A stretch of 64,000 nucleotides of DNA, from positions 1,240,001-1,304,000 of the forward strand of contig NZ_JACLZF010000002.1 in the NCBI RefSeq assembly GCF_014243345.1, written 5' to 3'. Each line of letters begins with the position of its first letter. The stretch's first letter is position 1. The translations under genes and the position numbers were made by a program. Positions 33,272-42,288 of the stretch are shown here, in pieces. The notes under the pieces are model-generated. The model saw only the letters and a program-made list of their open reading frames with translations. It was not told where the DNA came from and did no database searches. Source of the stretch: Robiginitalea sp. SC105 (GTDB lineage Bacteria; Bacteroidota; Bacteroidia; Flavobacteriales; Flavobacteriaceae).

Positions 33272-34684
33272 TCAGCTGCCGCCATGGCGTTTGCGAAGGA
33301 TTTCCAGTTCCTGGTCCATGAAGCGTTCCAGTTGCGGATACCCCAGCACCAGTTCCCGGTGGCTGCTGGCAATTTCTTCCAGACCCCGGTTTTGCAGGCT
33401 TAGGCGGTGGATGCGCTCCACGTCTTCCAGCCACCTGCCGGCCCGGATCAACTTCAGGTCCTCCTGTACCTTGCGGGAAGCCGCCTGGATTTCCCTGAAA
33501 TCCCCATTAGGGATATGGATCCTGAGTCTTCCCAGAAATTCCAGCAGGTTGTTTTTAAGCAGTGCCATCAGGTCTTTCAGCATCCCCAAATCCCCCTTAC
33601 ATTCTTCCCAGAGCAGCAGCAGATCGGCTTCGCCTTCGGTATATGCGGCCTTGTTTTGATGCGTCCCTGGTTGCTGGCTGTTTTTGATGGTGCGGCAGAT
33701 TTTATCATGTAATTCATCCGGGGCATAAGGCCTGACTCGCATCTTATCCACCGGGTAGGGAATCCGGAACACAAAGCATGTGCCCTTGCCCGGTTCGCTT
33801 TCGACCCAGATGCTCCCCCCCTGCCGTTCGATGAGTTCCTTGACAATGCTCAGCCCCAGCCCATGGCCCGGTAAACGGGTTTGCAGGGGATGGGATGTCT
33901 GTTGGAAAGCATTGATAATCCCCGGGGTGTCGCTTTCGGAGATCCCCGTCCCAATATCTTTCACCTCCCCGTGAAGCGTACAGATTCCCATCCGAACTTC
34001 GGAGCGGACCCGCAATGCGATGTTTCCTTTATCGACGTTTTTTATGGCATTACCCAGCAGGGTCATCAAGATTTTGGAAAGCTCGGAGGGGTCTCCAATG
34101 AGGGTCCCTGGAAGCATGGGATCAATCTCCGCATGGAAGGCGACACTCTTTCGGACAATCAGGGTCCGGCAAAGGTAGGCCACTTCTTCAAGGACCTGCT
34201 TTGGGCTGAAAGGGATAGTGACGGTATTTTCAATCCCAGCTCGGAGCCTGGAATAATCCTGGAGCTCGTTGATGATTTCGAGCATGGAGTGAGCTGCAGA
34301 ACGGATGGCGCTTGCAAACTCTTGTTGTTGGGGGTTCAGCCCACTCTCCGCAAACAGGTCCGAAAAACCGATGATCCCGTTTAGCGGTGTCTGGATTTCA
34401 TGGCTCACTGAAGCAATCAGCAAGTGGGCATCCTTCCCGTTGTTTGTATCCGTATCCGGGGTTTCCCAGGAACCGGGATTCCAGATTTTCTCTTCGAGCT
34501 GCTTTCGGAATGATTCAAAGCGCATTTTGAGGGACTTGGCTTCTTCGATGCTCAATTGATCAAAAGAAAATTCTTCGAGGGAAGTTCGCAACGCGGCGAT
34601 CTGATGGAGCAGGCCATGGGAATTGGTTGTCATGGATTGGGTTTTACCGGTTGGTTTTTCTGGGGTTCTGGTAAAAATCCGCAT
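33272..34684 (-). CDS. Soluble sensor histidine kinase with degenerate Hpt-like tail
   Basis: 470 residues, no membrane span. A short coiled N-terminus (about 20-70) is followed by HisKA with phospho-acceptor His95 in SVSHEIQTPLNGIIGF and a HATPase domain with the N box at 212 (LLGNAIKN), DIGTGIS and GHGLGLSIV. Residues ~350-465 are helical like an Hpt domain, but where an AHKxK phospho-site is expected there is AASRKVQED (about 401-409), with no His. No receiver domain. The input is probably a cytosolic protein contact. An alternative start is at Met18 (34633). Confidence 0.85.
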   Translation of the reverse strand: MRIFTRTPEKPTGKTQSMTTNSHGLLHQIAALRTSLEEFSFDQLSIEEAKSLKMRFESFRKQLEEKIWNPGSWETPDTDTNNGKDAHLLIASVSHEIQTPLNGIIGFSDLFAESGLNPQQQEFASAIRSAAHSMLEIINELQDYSRLRAGIENTVTIPFSPKQVLEEVAYLCRTLIVRKSVAFHAEIDPMLPGTLIGDPSELSKILMTLLGNAIKNVDKGNIALRVRSEVRMGICTLHGEVKDIGTGISESDTPGIINAFQQTSHPLQTRLPGHGLGLSIVKELIERQGGSIWVESEPGKGTCFVFRIPYPVDKMRVRPYAPDELHDKICRTIKNSQQPGTHQNKAAYTEGEADLLLLWEECKGDLGMLKDLMALLKNNLLEFLGRLRIHIPNGDFREIQAASRKVQEDLKLIRAGRWLEDVERIHRLSLQNRGLEEIASSHRELVLGYPQLERFMDQELEILRKRHGGS

Positions 34685-34771
34685 TAGCCCCAGGGCCTAC
34701 AATTAAATGTTCCCTATCTTGCCCATGGTGTTGTAAAACCCAGTTATTTGTTGGTAAAACCATTTCACTTT

Positions 34772-36061
34772 ATGAAGCTCTCGCGCATACTCCCCCTGTT
34801 ATTGCTGGCAGCAGCCTGCGGAAAATCGGATAAAACACCTGAACTCTCCCTGGAGGAAAGGGCCCGTGCCATCCACGACGCGGTAATCACTATCGACACC
34901 CACGACGATATTGACGTAGCTAATTTTACGGATAGCATCAACTATACCCAACGCCTTGAAAACCAGGTAAACCTTCCCAAAATGGAGGCGGGAGGACTGG
35001 ATGTGGCCTGGTTCATTGTATACACCGGCCAGGATACCCTTACCCCGGAAGGTTACGAACAGGCTGCTGAAAATGCGATGTCCAAGTTCGCGGCCATCCA
35101 CCGGCTCTGTGAGGAAATCGCTCCCGATCAGATCGGTTTGGCCCTCACCGCGGCGGAGGTTCGGGAAATCCATGGCTCCGGACGTAAAGTGGCAATGATC
35201 GGCGTCGAAAATGCCTACCCCATGGGGACGGACCTGGCAAATTTTGAACGCTACCATGACCTGGGGGCTCGTTATGTATCCCTGGCGCATAACGGGCACA
35301 GCCAGTTTTCGGATTCCAACACGGGAGAAGAAGACGGAATTTGGTTGCACGATGGCTTAAGTGACCTTGGCAAAGAAGCTGTAAAAGAGATGAATAGACT
35401 AGGCATCATGATTGATATTTCCCATCCCTCCAAAGCGGCCTCCCTGCAGATGATGGAATTGTCCGAAGTCCCGCTGATCGCCTCCCACTCTTCTGCTCGG
35501 GCTCTTTGCGATCACAGCAGGAACCTGGATGATGAGCAACTGCTCAAATTAAAGGAAAACGGAGGAGTGGTCCAGACAGTGGCATTTGCCAGCTACCTAA
35601 ACGAGTCAAAGAGTGCGGCCCGGGCCGATTATTTGCGGGACCTGCAGCGGGAAATTGCGGATTCCCTCGGGCTGGAATGGTATGAGCGCTCCCAGTTGAG
35701 GAGTCTAACCAGCGAACAGCGTAAAGCCTTTAGGGAATCCTACATGCGCGTCCGGAACATGGCTGACAGCCTGGCCAATACGCGTGAAGATGCCCCCCCT
35801 GCGGTCAATGTGGCCGATTTTGTGGACCATATCGACTATATGGTCGCGCTTATAGGGATTGACCATGTGGGCATAAGTTCCGATTTTGACGGTGGCGGCG
35901 GTATCGAGGGCTGGTCCGATGCATCCGAGACGTTCAACGTTACCCTGGAACTTGTAAAGAGGGGCTATACGGAGGATCAGATACGGAAACTCTGGGGTGG
36001 AAACCTGCTTCGGGTGCTCGAAGAAGTACAGGCTTTTGCAGCATCCCGGAATCAGGACTGA
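34772..36061 (+). CDS. Membrane dipeptidase (peptidase M19) lipoprotein
   Basis: About 429 residues from MKLSRILPLL. Lipobox LAAAC (Cys16). Renal-dipeptidase-type TIM barrel: ITIDTHDDID (metal His44 and Asp46), the bridging Glu in MIGVENAYPMG, MIDISHPSKAA and PLIASHSSARAL with the later His ligands, and IGISSDFDGGGG near the end. It hydrolyses dipeptides, including D-residues, at the periplasmic face. The TTG start 24 bp upstream is less likely. It overlaps the convergent thioesterase by 10 bp. Confidence 0.92.
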   Translation: MKLSRILPLLLLAAACGKSDKTPELSLEERARAIHDAVITIDTHDDIDVANFTDSINYTQRLENQVNLPKMEAGGLDVAWFIVYTGQDTLTPEGYEQAAENAMSKFAAIHRLCEEIAPDQIGLALTAAEVREIHGSGRKVAMIGVENAYPMGTDLANFERYHDLGARYVSLAHNGHSQFSDSNTGEEDGIWLHDGLSDLGKEAVKEMNRLGIMIDISHPSKAASLQMMELSEVPLIASHSSARALCDHSRNLDDEQLLKLKENGGVVQTVAFASYLNESKSAARADYLRDLQREIADSLGLEWYERSQLRSLTSEQRKAFRESYMRVRNMADSLANTREDAPPAVNVADFVDHIDYMVALIGIDHVGISSDFDGGGGIEGWSDASETFNVTLELVKRGYTEDQIRKLWGGNLLRVLEEVQAFAASRNQD

Positions 36062-36453
36062 TTCTCCCTGGCCAACCGGTCCTTCACGAACTCCACCCGG
36101 GTTTTCCCATGGGGCTTTGGTTTTCCGTTTTCATCCAGGTTGACCACGATAAGCTGATCGACCGTTACGATGGTTTCGTGGTTCATTTTATTGCGAGCCT
36201 CACAGCGCAGGGTCAGTGAAGACTGGCCGAATTTGACCACCTCGATGCCGATCTCCACGATGTCCCCCGATTCGGCGGTACTCATGAAGTTTATTTCCGA
36301 CATGTACTTGGTGACGATCTTTTTATTTTCGAGCTGGATAATACTGTAGAGGATGGCTTCTTCATCGATCCAGGAGAGCAGGCGACCCCCGAAAAGGGTC
36401 CCGTTGGCATTCAGGTCCCCTGGCTTGACCCATTTTCTCGTATTGAAACGCAT
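36052..36453 (-). CDS. Acyl-CoA thioesterase, hotdog fold
   Basis: 133 residues of the YciA/BFIT-type hotdog family. NANGTLFGGRLLSWIDEEAI contains the conserved helix with the catalytic Asp, followed by INFMSTAESGDIVEIG. It probably forms oligomers and hydrolyses acyl-CoA in the cytosol. Single gene. Confidence 0.88.
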   Translation of the reverse strand: MRFNTRKWVKPGDLNANGTLFGGRLLSWIDEEAILYSIIQLENKKIVTKYMSEINFMSTAESGDIVEIGIEVVKFGQSSLTLRCEARNKMNHETIVTVDQLIVVNLDENGKPKPHGKTRVEFVKDRLARENQS

Positions 36454-36805
36454 AATTGGCTGATTTTACAGTAAAGATATCCCAAGGCAGATGGCATTGA
36501 TGTTGCGGTTATGTTAATTCCGGCGCGAATTCAATATTCATAAATTTTGTTAAGCTCAAAATAAAGTTTTCACAAATCCACTGGTCCCGGGATGAAGAGT
36601 TCATACCTTAAGGGAAACTTAATCGCAATAAACAATGTATACGCTGGTCAAAATGGCCATCGCCCTGGCCTTGTCCTTGCTCTCCTTCCTCTTCTGATCG
36701 GGAAACCCTGTACGAACCGCCTTTGTTCATAAAGCCGTTAACAACTCTGGGTATTCGGATTCGTCACCGGAAGCAGAATGCCTAATTTTATAGAAACTTC
36801 GCGTC
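36454..36805. other. Intergenic region with one micro-ORF
   Basis: 352 bp, AT-rich for the first 150 bases. It carries the promoter of the thioesterase gene (leftward) and of the gene at 36806 (rightward). The only coding candidate is a 20-codon hydrophobic frame at 36635. No repeat or terminator was seen. Confidence 0.4.
36635..36697 (+). CDS. Hydrophobic micro-ORF, 20 aa
   Basis: ATG frame encoding MYTLVKMAIALALSLLSFLF: a short charged start and then an uninterrupted hydrophobic stretch with an ATC/CTG-rich, non-random codon pattern. It could be a membrane micro-peptide, a leader, or chance. No paralogue was seen in the window. Confidence 0.25.
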   Translation: MYTLVKMAIALALSLLSFLF

Positions 36806-37216
36806 ATGAGCACCCGATCATCCGATTGCCTCGGGATCCGGCCGCACATATCCCAAGCCGCCTCGCATCCCGGCATGTCCCAGGACGAACAATTTCAGAA
36901 TACCACCCTGCGACCTGTCATCAAACTACAGAATGACCTCCTCCTTGCCGCATTCCGCAATTATGCGGTAAAGCACAAAGGGCACTTTTTTGAGCTCGGG
37001 GTGGAAAAAAAGCTCCATTACATTGAAAATGCCATCCAGAAGGACATCAAATTCCGAAACTCCCTCAAGGGGATGGTTATTGGCCAGTTTACCCTCGAGG
37101 AATACGGCGCTTATACTTCCAACTCCTCTGCGCTCAACAAGCGTATGATGCAGATGGTTATCGAGCGGATCAAGGATCAGGTGCAGCTCCTGGAAGTACC
37201 CTCACTGGTCCAGTAG
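36806..37216 (+). CDS. Conserved flavobacterial protein of unknown function
   Basis: 136 residues, helical and cytosolic. The core (FQNTTLRPVIKLQNDLLLAAFR ... KDIKFRNSLKGMVIGQFTLEEY ... NSSALNKRMMQMVIERIKDQ) is one I recall from small Bacteroidetes proteins sometimes mislabelled glyoxalase. It has no glyoxalase metal ligands. The first ATG is kept because the IRPHI...MSQDEQFQN segment also looks conserved. The 3' end overlaps the convergent DUF2461 gene by 15 bp. Confidence 0.72.
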   Translation: MSTRSSDCLGIRPHISQAASHPGMSQDEQFQNTTLRPVIKLQNDLLLAAFRNYAVKHKGHFFELGVEKKLHYIENAIQKDIKFRNSLKGMVIGQFTLEEYGAYTSNSSALNKRMMQMVIERIKDQVQLLEVPSLVQ

Positions 37217-37885
37217 GGACTCCCCGTTCAGATTCGTTGTAAGGATTTGGCTCATCAAGTCAAACCAGGGGCGGACAGCACGGTAGTACCCGTCCAGGGT
37301 ATCGGCAAATGCGGAATCGGTTACTTCCCCATCGCTCAGTTCCCTGACAAAGATAAATTGCTTATGCCGGATCAAATCGATATCCGGGTGGTCCCTGCCA
37401 AACCCTTTAGGGGCGGTTTTTACGGCATCTCCTTTCAGGTTTCCCCAAGCTTGCCGGAAGCCCGGTTTTTCGATACACTCCCGGAATTCGGACGCATCCT
37501 GTTCGAGTTCCTGCCGGATACGCAAGAGGTCCGGGGGGCGCGGGTCCCAGAAACCAACGGCTGCAAAGGATTCCCCGGGGCGTATCCGGAGGTAATACCC
37601 GCCACGCAAATGGGCCCCGGCCCGGGAAAAAGACCCGGCAAAATGCGCTTTGTAGGGGGTTTTATCTGCAGAAAAACGCACGTCCCGGTAAATACGGAAA
37701 AGCTTGACGCGTTCTATTTCATCGTGTTCCCGCAGCCGGTCGGCGATATCATTATAAAAATTTTTAACCTGGCCCTGAACCTTCCGGAACCGGGGTTTGT
37801 GTTTCTCAAACCAATCCCGGTTGTTGTTGGTTTTCAGTTCGCTCAGGAAATCCAGTACCCCGGGTGTTATCCCTGTATTTTCCAT
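37202..37885 (-). CDS. DUF2461-family protein
   Basis: About 227 residues from MENTGITPGVLDFL. Family blocks are FLSELKTNNNRDWFEKHKPRF, RIYRDVRFSADKTPYKAHF, GGYYLRIRPGESFAAVGFW and KGFGRDHPDIDLIRHKQFI. Function unknown; the fold is found across bacteria and fungi. A longer frame of 60 extra codons lacks similarity and is discarded. Confidence 0.88.
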   Translation of the reverse strand: MENTGITPGVLDFLSELKTNNNRDWFEKHKPRFRKVQGQVKNFYNDIADRLREHDEIERVKLFRIYRDVRFSADKTPYKAHFAGSFSRAGAHLRGGYYLRIRPGESFAAVGFWDPRPPDLLRIRQELEQDASEFRECIEKPGFRQAWGNLKGDAVKTAPKGFGRDHPDIDLIRHKQFIFVRELSDGEVTDSAFADTLDGYYRAVRPWFDLMSQILTTNLNGESLLDQ

Positions 37886-37981
37886 ACGACCAATACTTGT
37901 GCGCCCTTGCTGGCAGCAGCATGACCGGGCATAGAGTGCTAAAGTTACGCAAATATGGCGGGGGTCGTAAATATTAATACC

Positions 37982-37989
37982 TACATTTG
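37982..37989 (+). promoter_or_regulatory. Candidate -7 box of cysE-cysM
   Basis: TACATTTG, an exact TAnnTTTG match 21 bp before the chosen ATG, giving a leader of roughly 12-14 nt. It overlaps a TTG that could be mistaken for a start codon. The -33 box is weak. Confidence 0.4.
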
Positions 37990-38010
37990 AGAAGCATAGC
38001 GATAGGAATA

Positions 38011-38805
38011 ATGGATAAAAAAGCAATTGTTCGAGAGATTGAAGCACACAAGGATAATCCCGCATTAAGATTTCGGTTGAAAAAAAGGACCGAACAGTTT
38101 ACCGACCTGCTATTTCTCACACTTTTTGACCAGGAAACCCCGGTTTCGGAAAACCTGGACCGGCTGGAGGTGGCGTTCCGGGAATTGGTGGACCTGGCGT
38201 GCTGGGAAAAGGAGAAACCCTGTAAGGAAATTTGGGCGAGCTACGTTGGGAAACTACCGGAGATCCTGGAGAAACTGAACCTGGATGCCCGCGCCATCGC
38301 AGCCTGCGACCCGGCTTCCCTGTCGCTGGAAGAAGTCTACATGGCGTACCCGGGCTTTTACGCGATAGCTATTTACCGGTTGTCCCATGAGCTTTACGGC
38401 ATGGGGTTCCCGATGGTGCCCCGCCTGATGACCGAATACGCGCATAGCCGCACCGGCGTGGATATCAACCCGGGGGCCCGGATCGGGCGTTCCTTCTTTA
38501 TCGACCATGCCACGGGCGTGGTTATCGGGGAAACTGCCATCATCCACGACAATGTGAAGATCTACCAGGGGGTAACCCTTGGGGCGCTCTATGTGGCCAA
38601 AAAATTACAGCAGACCAAACGGCACCCCACCATTGAAAACAATGTAACCATCTACGCCAACGCCACCATCCTGGGGGGCGACACCGTCATAGGGGCCAAC
38701 TCAGTAATTGGAGGGAACGCCTGGCTGACTGCCTCTGTCCCTCCGAACTCAACCGTTTTTCATTCCCCCGAAATCCGGATCAAAACCGAAAAGCATGCGG
38801 GGTAG
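38011..38805 (+). CDS. cysE: Serine O-acetyltransferase
   Basis: About 264 residues from [11 protein letters not shown]. Helical N-terminal domain, then the left-handed beta-helix with hexapeptide repeats: [20 protein letters not shown] (catalytic His), [39 protein letters not shown]. It makes O-acetylserine, the acceptor for the cysM product next door. The 3' end overlaps cysM by 11 bp, so the two are translationally coupled. Confidence 0.93.
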   Translation: MDKKAIVREIEAHKDNPALRFRLKKRTEQFTDLLFLTLFDQETPVSENLDRLEVAFRELVDLACWEKEKPCKEIWASYVGKLPEILEKLNLDARAIAACDPASLSLEEVYMAYPGFYAIAIYRLSHELYGMGFPMVPRLMTEYAHSRTGVDINPGARIGRSFFIDHATGVVIGETAIIHDNVKIYQGVTLGALYVAKKLQQTKRHPTIENNVTIYANATILGGDTVIGANSVIGGNAWLTASVPPNSTVFHSPEIRIKTEKHAG

Positions 38806-39679
38806 CCTCGAAGACCTGGTGGGGAATACCCCACTGGTACGCTCAAGAAAACTCGTCACAAAACCGGGGGTTTCCCTGTATTTCAAGCTGGAGGGACAGA
38901 ACCCGGGGGGCAGTGTAAAGGACCGGGCTGCACTGAATATGATCCGCGGCATGCTCGACCGGGGGGAAATCGGGCCCGAAAGCAAATTAATCGAAGCGAC
39001 CAGCGGCAATACGGGGATTGCCCTGGCGATGATCGCCCGGCTGTACGACCTGGACCTGGAACTGGTAATGCCGGAAAACGCAACCGCCGAAAGGGTTCAG
39101 ACCATGCGGGCCTACGGGGCAAAAGTAACCCTGACCCCTTCGGATATCGGAATTGAGGGAGCCCGTGATTATGCGGAGGAACGGGTCCGCGAGGCAGGCT
39201 ATAAAATGTTCGACCAGTTCTCCAACCCGGATAACTGGAAGGCGCACTACAAATCCACCGGACCGGAAATCTGGAGGGACACGGCAGGCGAAATCACGCA
39301 TTTTGTCTCCTCCATGGGCACTACAGGCACCATTATGGGTACCAGTACCTACCTGAAGGAACAAAACCCGGATGTCCAGATCGTAGGGGTACAACCCGAT
39401 GACCAGGCGAGCATCCCCGGTATCCGCAAATGGCCCCAGGCCTATCTGCCAAAGATCTACCAGCCCAACCGGGTAGACCGAATCATGGAGGTGACCGAAG
39501 AGGAAGCCCGTTTAACGGCCCGTGCCCTTGCCTCGGAAGAAGGCATTTTCGCGGGGATGAGCAGCGGCGGCGCTACTTCGGCAGCCATGCGACTGGCTGC
39601 TGAATTAGATCAGGGGTGTATCGTCTCCATCGTCTGCGACCGGGGGGACCGCTACCTATCGTCCGACCTGTTTGAATAA
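38795..39679 (+). CDS. cysM: Cysteine synthase B
   Basis: 294-residue PLP fold-type II enzyme. [10 protein letters not shown] has the PLP Lys at about residue 42, [12 protein letters not shown] the substrate loop, and [15 protein letters not shown] the phosphate loop. The short length and lack of the usual C-terminal extension fit CysM. It makes cysteine from O-acetylserine and sulfide or thiosulfate. The thiosulfate option is interesting beside the TsdA-like cytochrome of the same window. A terminator follows. Confidence 0.92.
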   Translation: MRGSLEDLVGNTPLVRSRKLVTKPGVSLYFKLEGQNPGGSVKDRAALNMIRGMLDRGEIGPESKLIEATSGNTGIALAMIARLYDLDLELVMPENATAERVQTMRAYGAKVTLTPSDIGIEGARDYAEERVREAGYKMFDQFSNPDNWKAHYKSTGPEIWRDTAGEITHFVSSMGTTGTIMGTSTYLKEQNPDVQIVGVQPDDQASIPGIRKWPQAYLPKIYQPNRVDRIMEVTEEEARLTARALASEEGIFAGMSSGGATSAAMRLAAELDQGCIVSIVCDRGDRYLSSDLFE

Positions 39680-39680
39680 A

Positions 39681-39704
39681 AAAAACGCCCGAAGGCGTTT
39701 TTTT
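39681..39704. terminator. Bidirectional terminator after cysM
   Basis: AACGCC-CGAA-GGCGTT hairpin within A and T runs of seven or more, between the convergent cysM and the secreted-protein gene at 39742. Confidence 0.92.
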
Positions 39705-39741
39705 CTGGTCAAAGGCGGTTTGGTTATTCAGGCAGGGGAAA

Positions 39742-40311
39742 CTATTTGGAGGACGTGGTTTCTGAGGTCATCCTTTCATAGGTATCTATGTAAAAGTTGA
39801 TCGTATTCCCTTCGTTGTCCGTATAAATCAGGCTTTCCTTGGCTTCTAACTTCCAGTCGTCCTTCATGATGGAAACCGCTTCGAGGATCTGCAGGGAATT
39901 CCCGTTGTCAACTGCGACAAAGATTTCCTCATTGTTCGTTACAAGCACGAAATCGGAATCGTTATGACTGACGCTCGGCTTGGTATAGCGGAATTTGAGC
40001 GTTTCGTCGTAGTCGCTGTCGGCATCATTGTCAATCCATACCTGCTTGGTCACATGCTTCTCAGGATAGACCCGGTCCTGGTTGACCTGGTTCTCGTCCT
40101 CTTTGCTGAGTGCAAGTTCCTGGGAACGCATGGTTTCGATTTTCACCTTATTGGTTACCTGGGTGTCCCCCTGGTCAATGGTATAGGATTTCATGGTGGT
40201 CTCGGAGCTGATGGTTGCATCTTTCTTGTCCATCATCTCCTTCTCCTGGGCGGTTCCCAGGACAGGCAGTGCTAAAATTGCGGTTATTGCTAGTGTTCTT
40301 AAAATTCTCAT
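39742..40311 (-). CDS. Secreted hypothetical protein
   Basis: About 189 residues from MRILRTLAIT. The signal peptide is cleaved after GTAQ; the mature chain is acidic and rich in Thr, Ser, Asp and Lys. It has a duplicated-looking beta pattern (KQVWIDNDADSDYDETLKFRY, KESLIYTDNEGNTINFYID). No known family or catalytic residues. Starts 71 bp after the dps stop. Confidence 0.7.
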   Translation of the reverse strand: MRILRTLAITAILALPVLGTAQEKEMMDKKDATISSETTMKSYTIDQGDTQVTNKVKIETMRSQELALSKEDENQVNQDRVYPEKHVTKQVWIDNDADSDYDETLKFRYTKPSVSHNDSDFVLVTNNEEIFVAVDNGNSLQILEAVSIMKDDWKLEAKESLIYTDNEGNTINFYIDTYERMTSETTSSK

Positions 40312-40382
40312 ATATATCTGTATTTTCTGATTCGTTAATCTTTGTGTGCGTGTTCGGGCTTGTCCTGACGGCTTACAGGCCA

Positions 40383-40910
40383 TCAGGCAACTGCTTCTTT
40401 CAAGCGCTCGGCTGGTGTCTTATTCCAGGCATCCAGCATCCAGCTCATTTTTTCGAGTTCGCGGATGTATGCGCCAATCAAATCGATGGTGCCTTCATCC
40501 CCTACGGAATCTGCAAGTTCCACCACCCGGGACATTTGCCTGAGCAGCACTTCATGGGCTTTGAGAATCTCATGTACCATTTCAGTATCTTTCAGCGTAC
40601 TGTCACTCTCCTCAATTGAAGAAGCTTCCAGGTAAGCGCTCAAATTGCTCATCGGATGGTACCGAAGCGTAAGGATACGCTCTGCGATCTCGTCGATTTT
40701 GGTTCTGGCATCCTCATACAATTCCTCAAACTTTTCATGCAGGTCAAAGAAATTCTGACCGAGGATGTTCCAGTGGAAATTCCGTAATTTCTGATAATAT
40801 AGGTGGTAGTCCGCCAGTAGCGTATTGAGTTCGACTACTACGGGCAGAAGCTTTTCCTCATTGATATTCAAATAATTCATCTTATTGACTTGTTTAGAGT
40901 TATATTTCAT
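40383..40910 (-). CDS. dps: Dps-family ferritin-like DNA protection protein
   Basis: About 175 residues from MKYNSKQVNK; a later ATG (40880) is possible. Four-helix Dps fold with the inter-subunit ferroxidase ligands in LRNFHWNILGQNFFDLHEKFEELYED (His, His, Asp, Glu) and DEIAERI. It oxidises iron with peroxide and protects DNA in stationary phase or oxidative stress. An AT-rich upstream region with a dyad may hold the stress-regulated promoter. Confidence 0.93.
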   Translation of the reverse strand: MKYNSKQVNKMNYLNINEEKLLPVVVELNTLLADYHLYYQKLRNFHWNILGQNFFDLHEKFEELYEDARTKIDEIAERILTLRYHPMSNLSAYLEASSIEESDSTLKDTEMVHEILKAHEVLLRQMSRVVELADSVGDEGTIDLIGAYIRELEKMSWMLDAWNKTPAERLKEAVA

Positions 40911-40993
40911 TTTTATCGATTTGCAAAAGTTCTCCGGGAAGTTTTCGTTCATTGCCTCCCATAAAACCCAATTGCAACCAACACTTTTAATAT

Positions 40994-41009
40994 AACATTA
41001 TAATATGTT
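40994..41009. promoter_or_regulatory. Dyad AACAT-N6-ATGTT upstream of dps
   Basis: Inverted repeat around TATAAT, 84 bp upstream of the dps start, in a strongly AT-rich stretch. The TTATAAT half resembles a PerR/Fur-type half site. A role in peroxide or iron control is inference only. Confidence 0.3.
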
Positions 41010-41169
41010 GATAACAAGTCATTTAACAAGACTTAACAGGGTTTGTGAAGAATTTGGTTAATAAGTGTTAAGGCCCAAAGCGGCTTTGGGAAAACCTTAA
41101 CGCCAACTAAGGTCCCCTTTAACGCCCTCGGGCGCCTGACAGAAGATTACATCAAAACTGGCTGGAAGA

Positions 41170-42261
41170 TCAGAGCCATCCTTTCCGTCGGAAATAAAGG
41201 ATCAGGGCGATAAAAATCACTCCCATGAGCCCCCAAACGCCGAAGTATCCGTATTTCCATTTCAGTTCCGGCATGTATTCAAAATTCATCCCGTAGATCC
41301 CTGCTATAAAAGTCAGGGGGATGAAAATGGAAGCCATGATGGTAAGGACCTTCATCACTTCGTTCATTCGGTTGCTCACGCTGCTCATATACATATCCAT
41401 CAGGCTGAAGGCCATTTCCCGCTGCAGTTGCAGGGTTTCGTGAATTTCGTTGGCGTGGTCCAGGGCGTCCCTCAGGAACAGGCGGGTATCCTTGGTAATC
41501 AAAGGGGAGTCGGATTCAATCAACCGGGCAATCAGGTCTCGGACAGGAGCCATCCAGCCCCTGAGGGAGATGATCTCCTTTCGGAGTTGCTGGATCTTAA
41601 AAGCGGTATGGGAATTGGGTTTCAGATATATCTCGTCCTCCAGGGCATCCAGTTTTTCCTCGGTCACCTCAAGGACCAGGAAATAATTGTCCACCAGGGC
41701 ATCGAGGAGGGCAAAAAACAGGTAATCGGCTCCCCGGCTCCGGATGCGGCCGGAATGGGCTTCGATACGCTGGCGGACGCCGTCAAAAACGTCTTCCGCG
41801 ATCTCCTGGAAAACAAACACGCGTTTTTCCTGAAGCACCAGGGCGACATGTTCCTTGATAATCCGCCGGTCTTCCGACAGGTAGAGCATTTTGAATACCC
41901 CAAAAATATAGGCCTCGTATTCATCGACCTTAGGTCGCTGATCCGTATTGACGATATCTTCTACAGTGAGTGCATTCAGATTGGCCAACTCCCCCAGACG
42001 GGTCATCAGCGCCTCATCGCTGAGCCCCACCACATTGACGAGCTCCGTGGTGGACGTGGGAATATTTTCCAGCATCTCGGGGCGCGTCAACTGTTCCTTC
42101 CGGTATTCTTCCTGGTTGTAGGTGAGCAATTCAATGCTGGAAACACCTCCTGAGCGCTCCCCCAGATAAGTGATCGTACCGGGAGCCTTACCGATTTTCC
42201 TGCGGCGTTGTTTGGATTTCCGGTTCTTCAACCCGATGCGGGTAGGAATCTTACGCGCCAT
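41170..42261 (-). CDS. corA: CorA-type magnesium/cobalt transporter
   Basis: 363 residues. A large cytosolic funnel domain precedes two C-terminal spans. The first is followed by the signature GMN in IYGMNFEYMPEL and the second is GYFGVWGLMGVIFIALILYF, with a basic tail RRKGW. It forms pentameric channels for Mg2+ or Co2+. The N-terminus is very basic (KNRKSKQRRRK). No regulatory RNA was recognised upstream. Confidence 0.94.
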   Translation of the reverse strand: MARKIPTRIGLKNRKSKQRRRKIGKAPGTITYLGERSGGVSSIELLTYNQEEYRKEQLTRPEMLENIPTSTTELVNVVGLSDEALMTRLGELANLNALTVEDIVNTDQRPKVDEYEAYIFGVFKMLYLSEDRRIIKEHVALVLQEKRVFVFQEIAEDVFDGVRQRIEAHSGRIRSRGADYLFFALLDALVDNYFLVLEVTEEKLDALEDEIYLKPNSHTAFKIQQLRKEIISLRGWMAPVRDLIARLIESDSPLITKDTRLFLRDALDHANEIHETLQLQREMAFSLMDMYMSSVSNRMNEVMKVLTIMASIFIPLTFIAGIYGMNFEYMPELKWKYGYFGVWGLMGVIFIALILYFRRKGWL

Positions 42262-42288
42262 GTTCGTCTTTTTTTCAAAGTTAGTAAA

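Noticed and set aside
41071-41135. Two hairpins (CCCAAAG-CGG-CTTTGGG and CGCCCTCGGGCG) after corA
   Set aside because: Neither is followed by a T-run on either strand, so I do not call a terminator.
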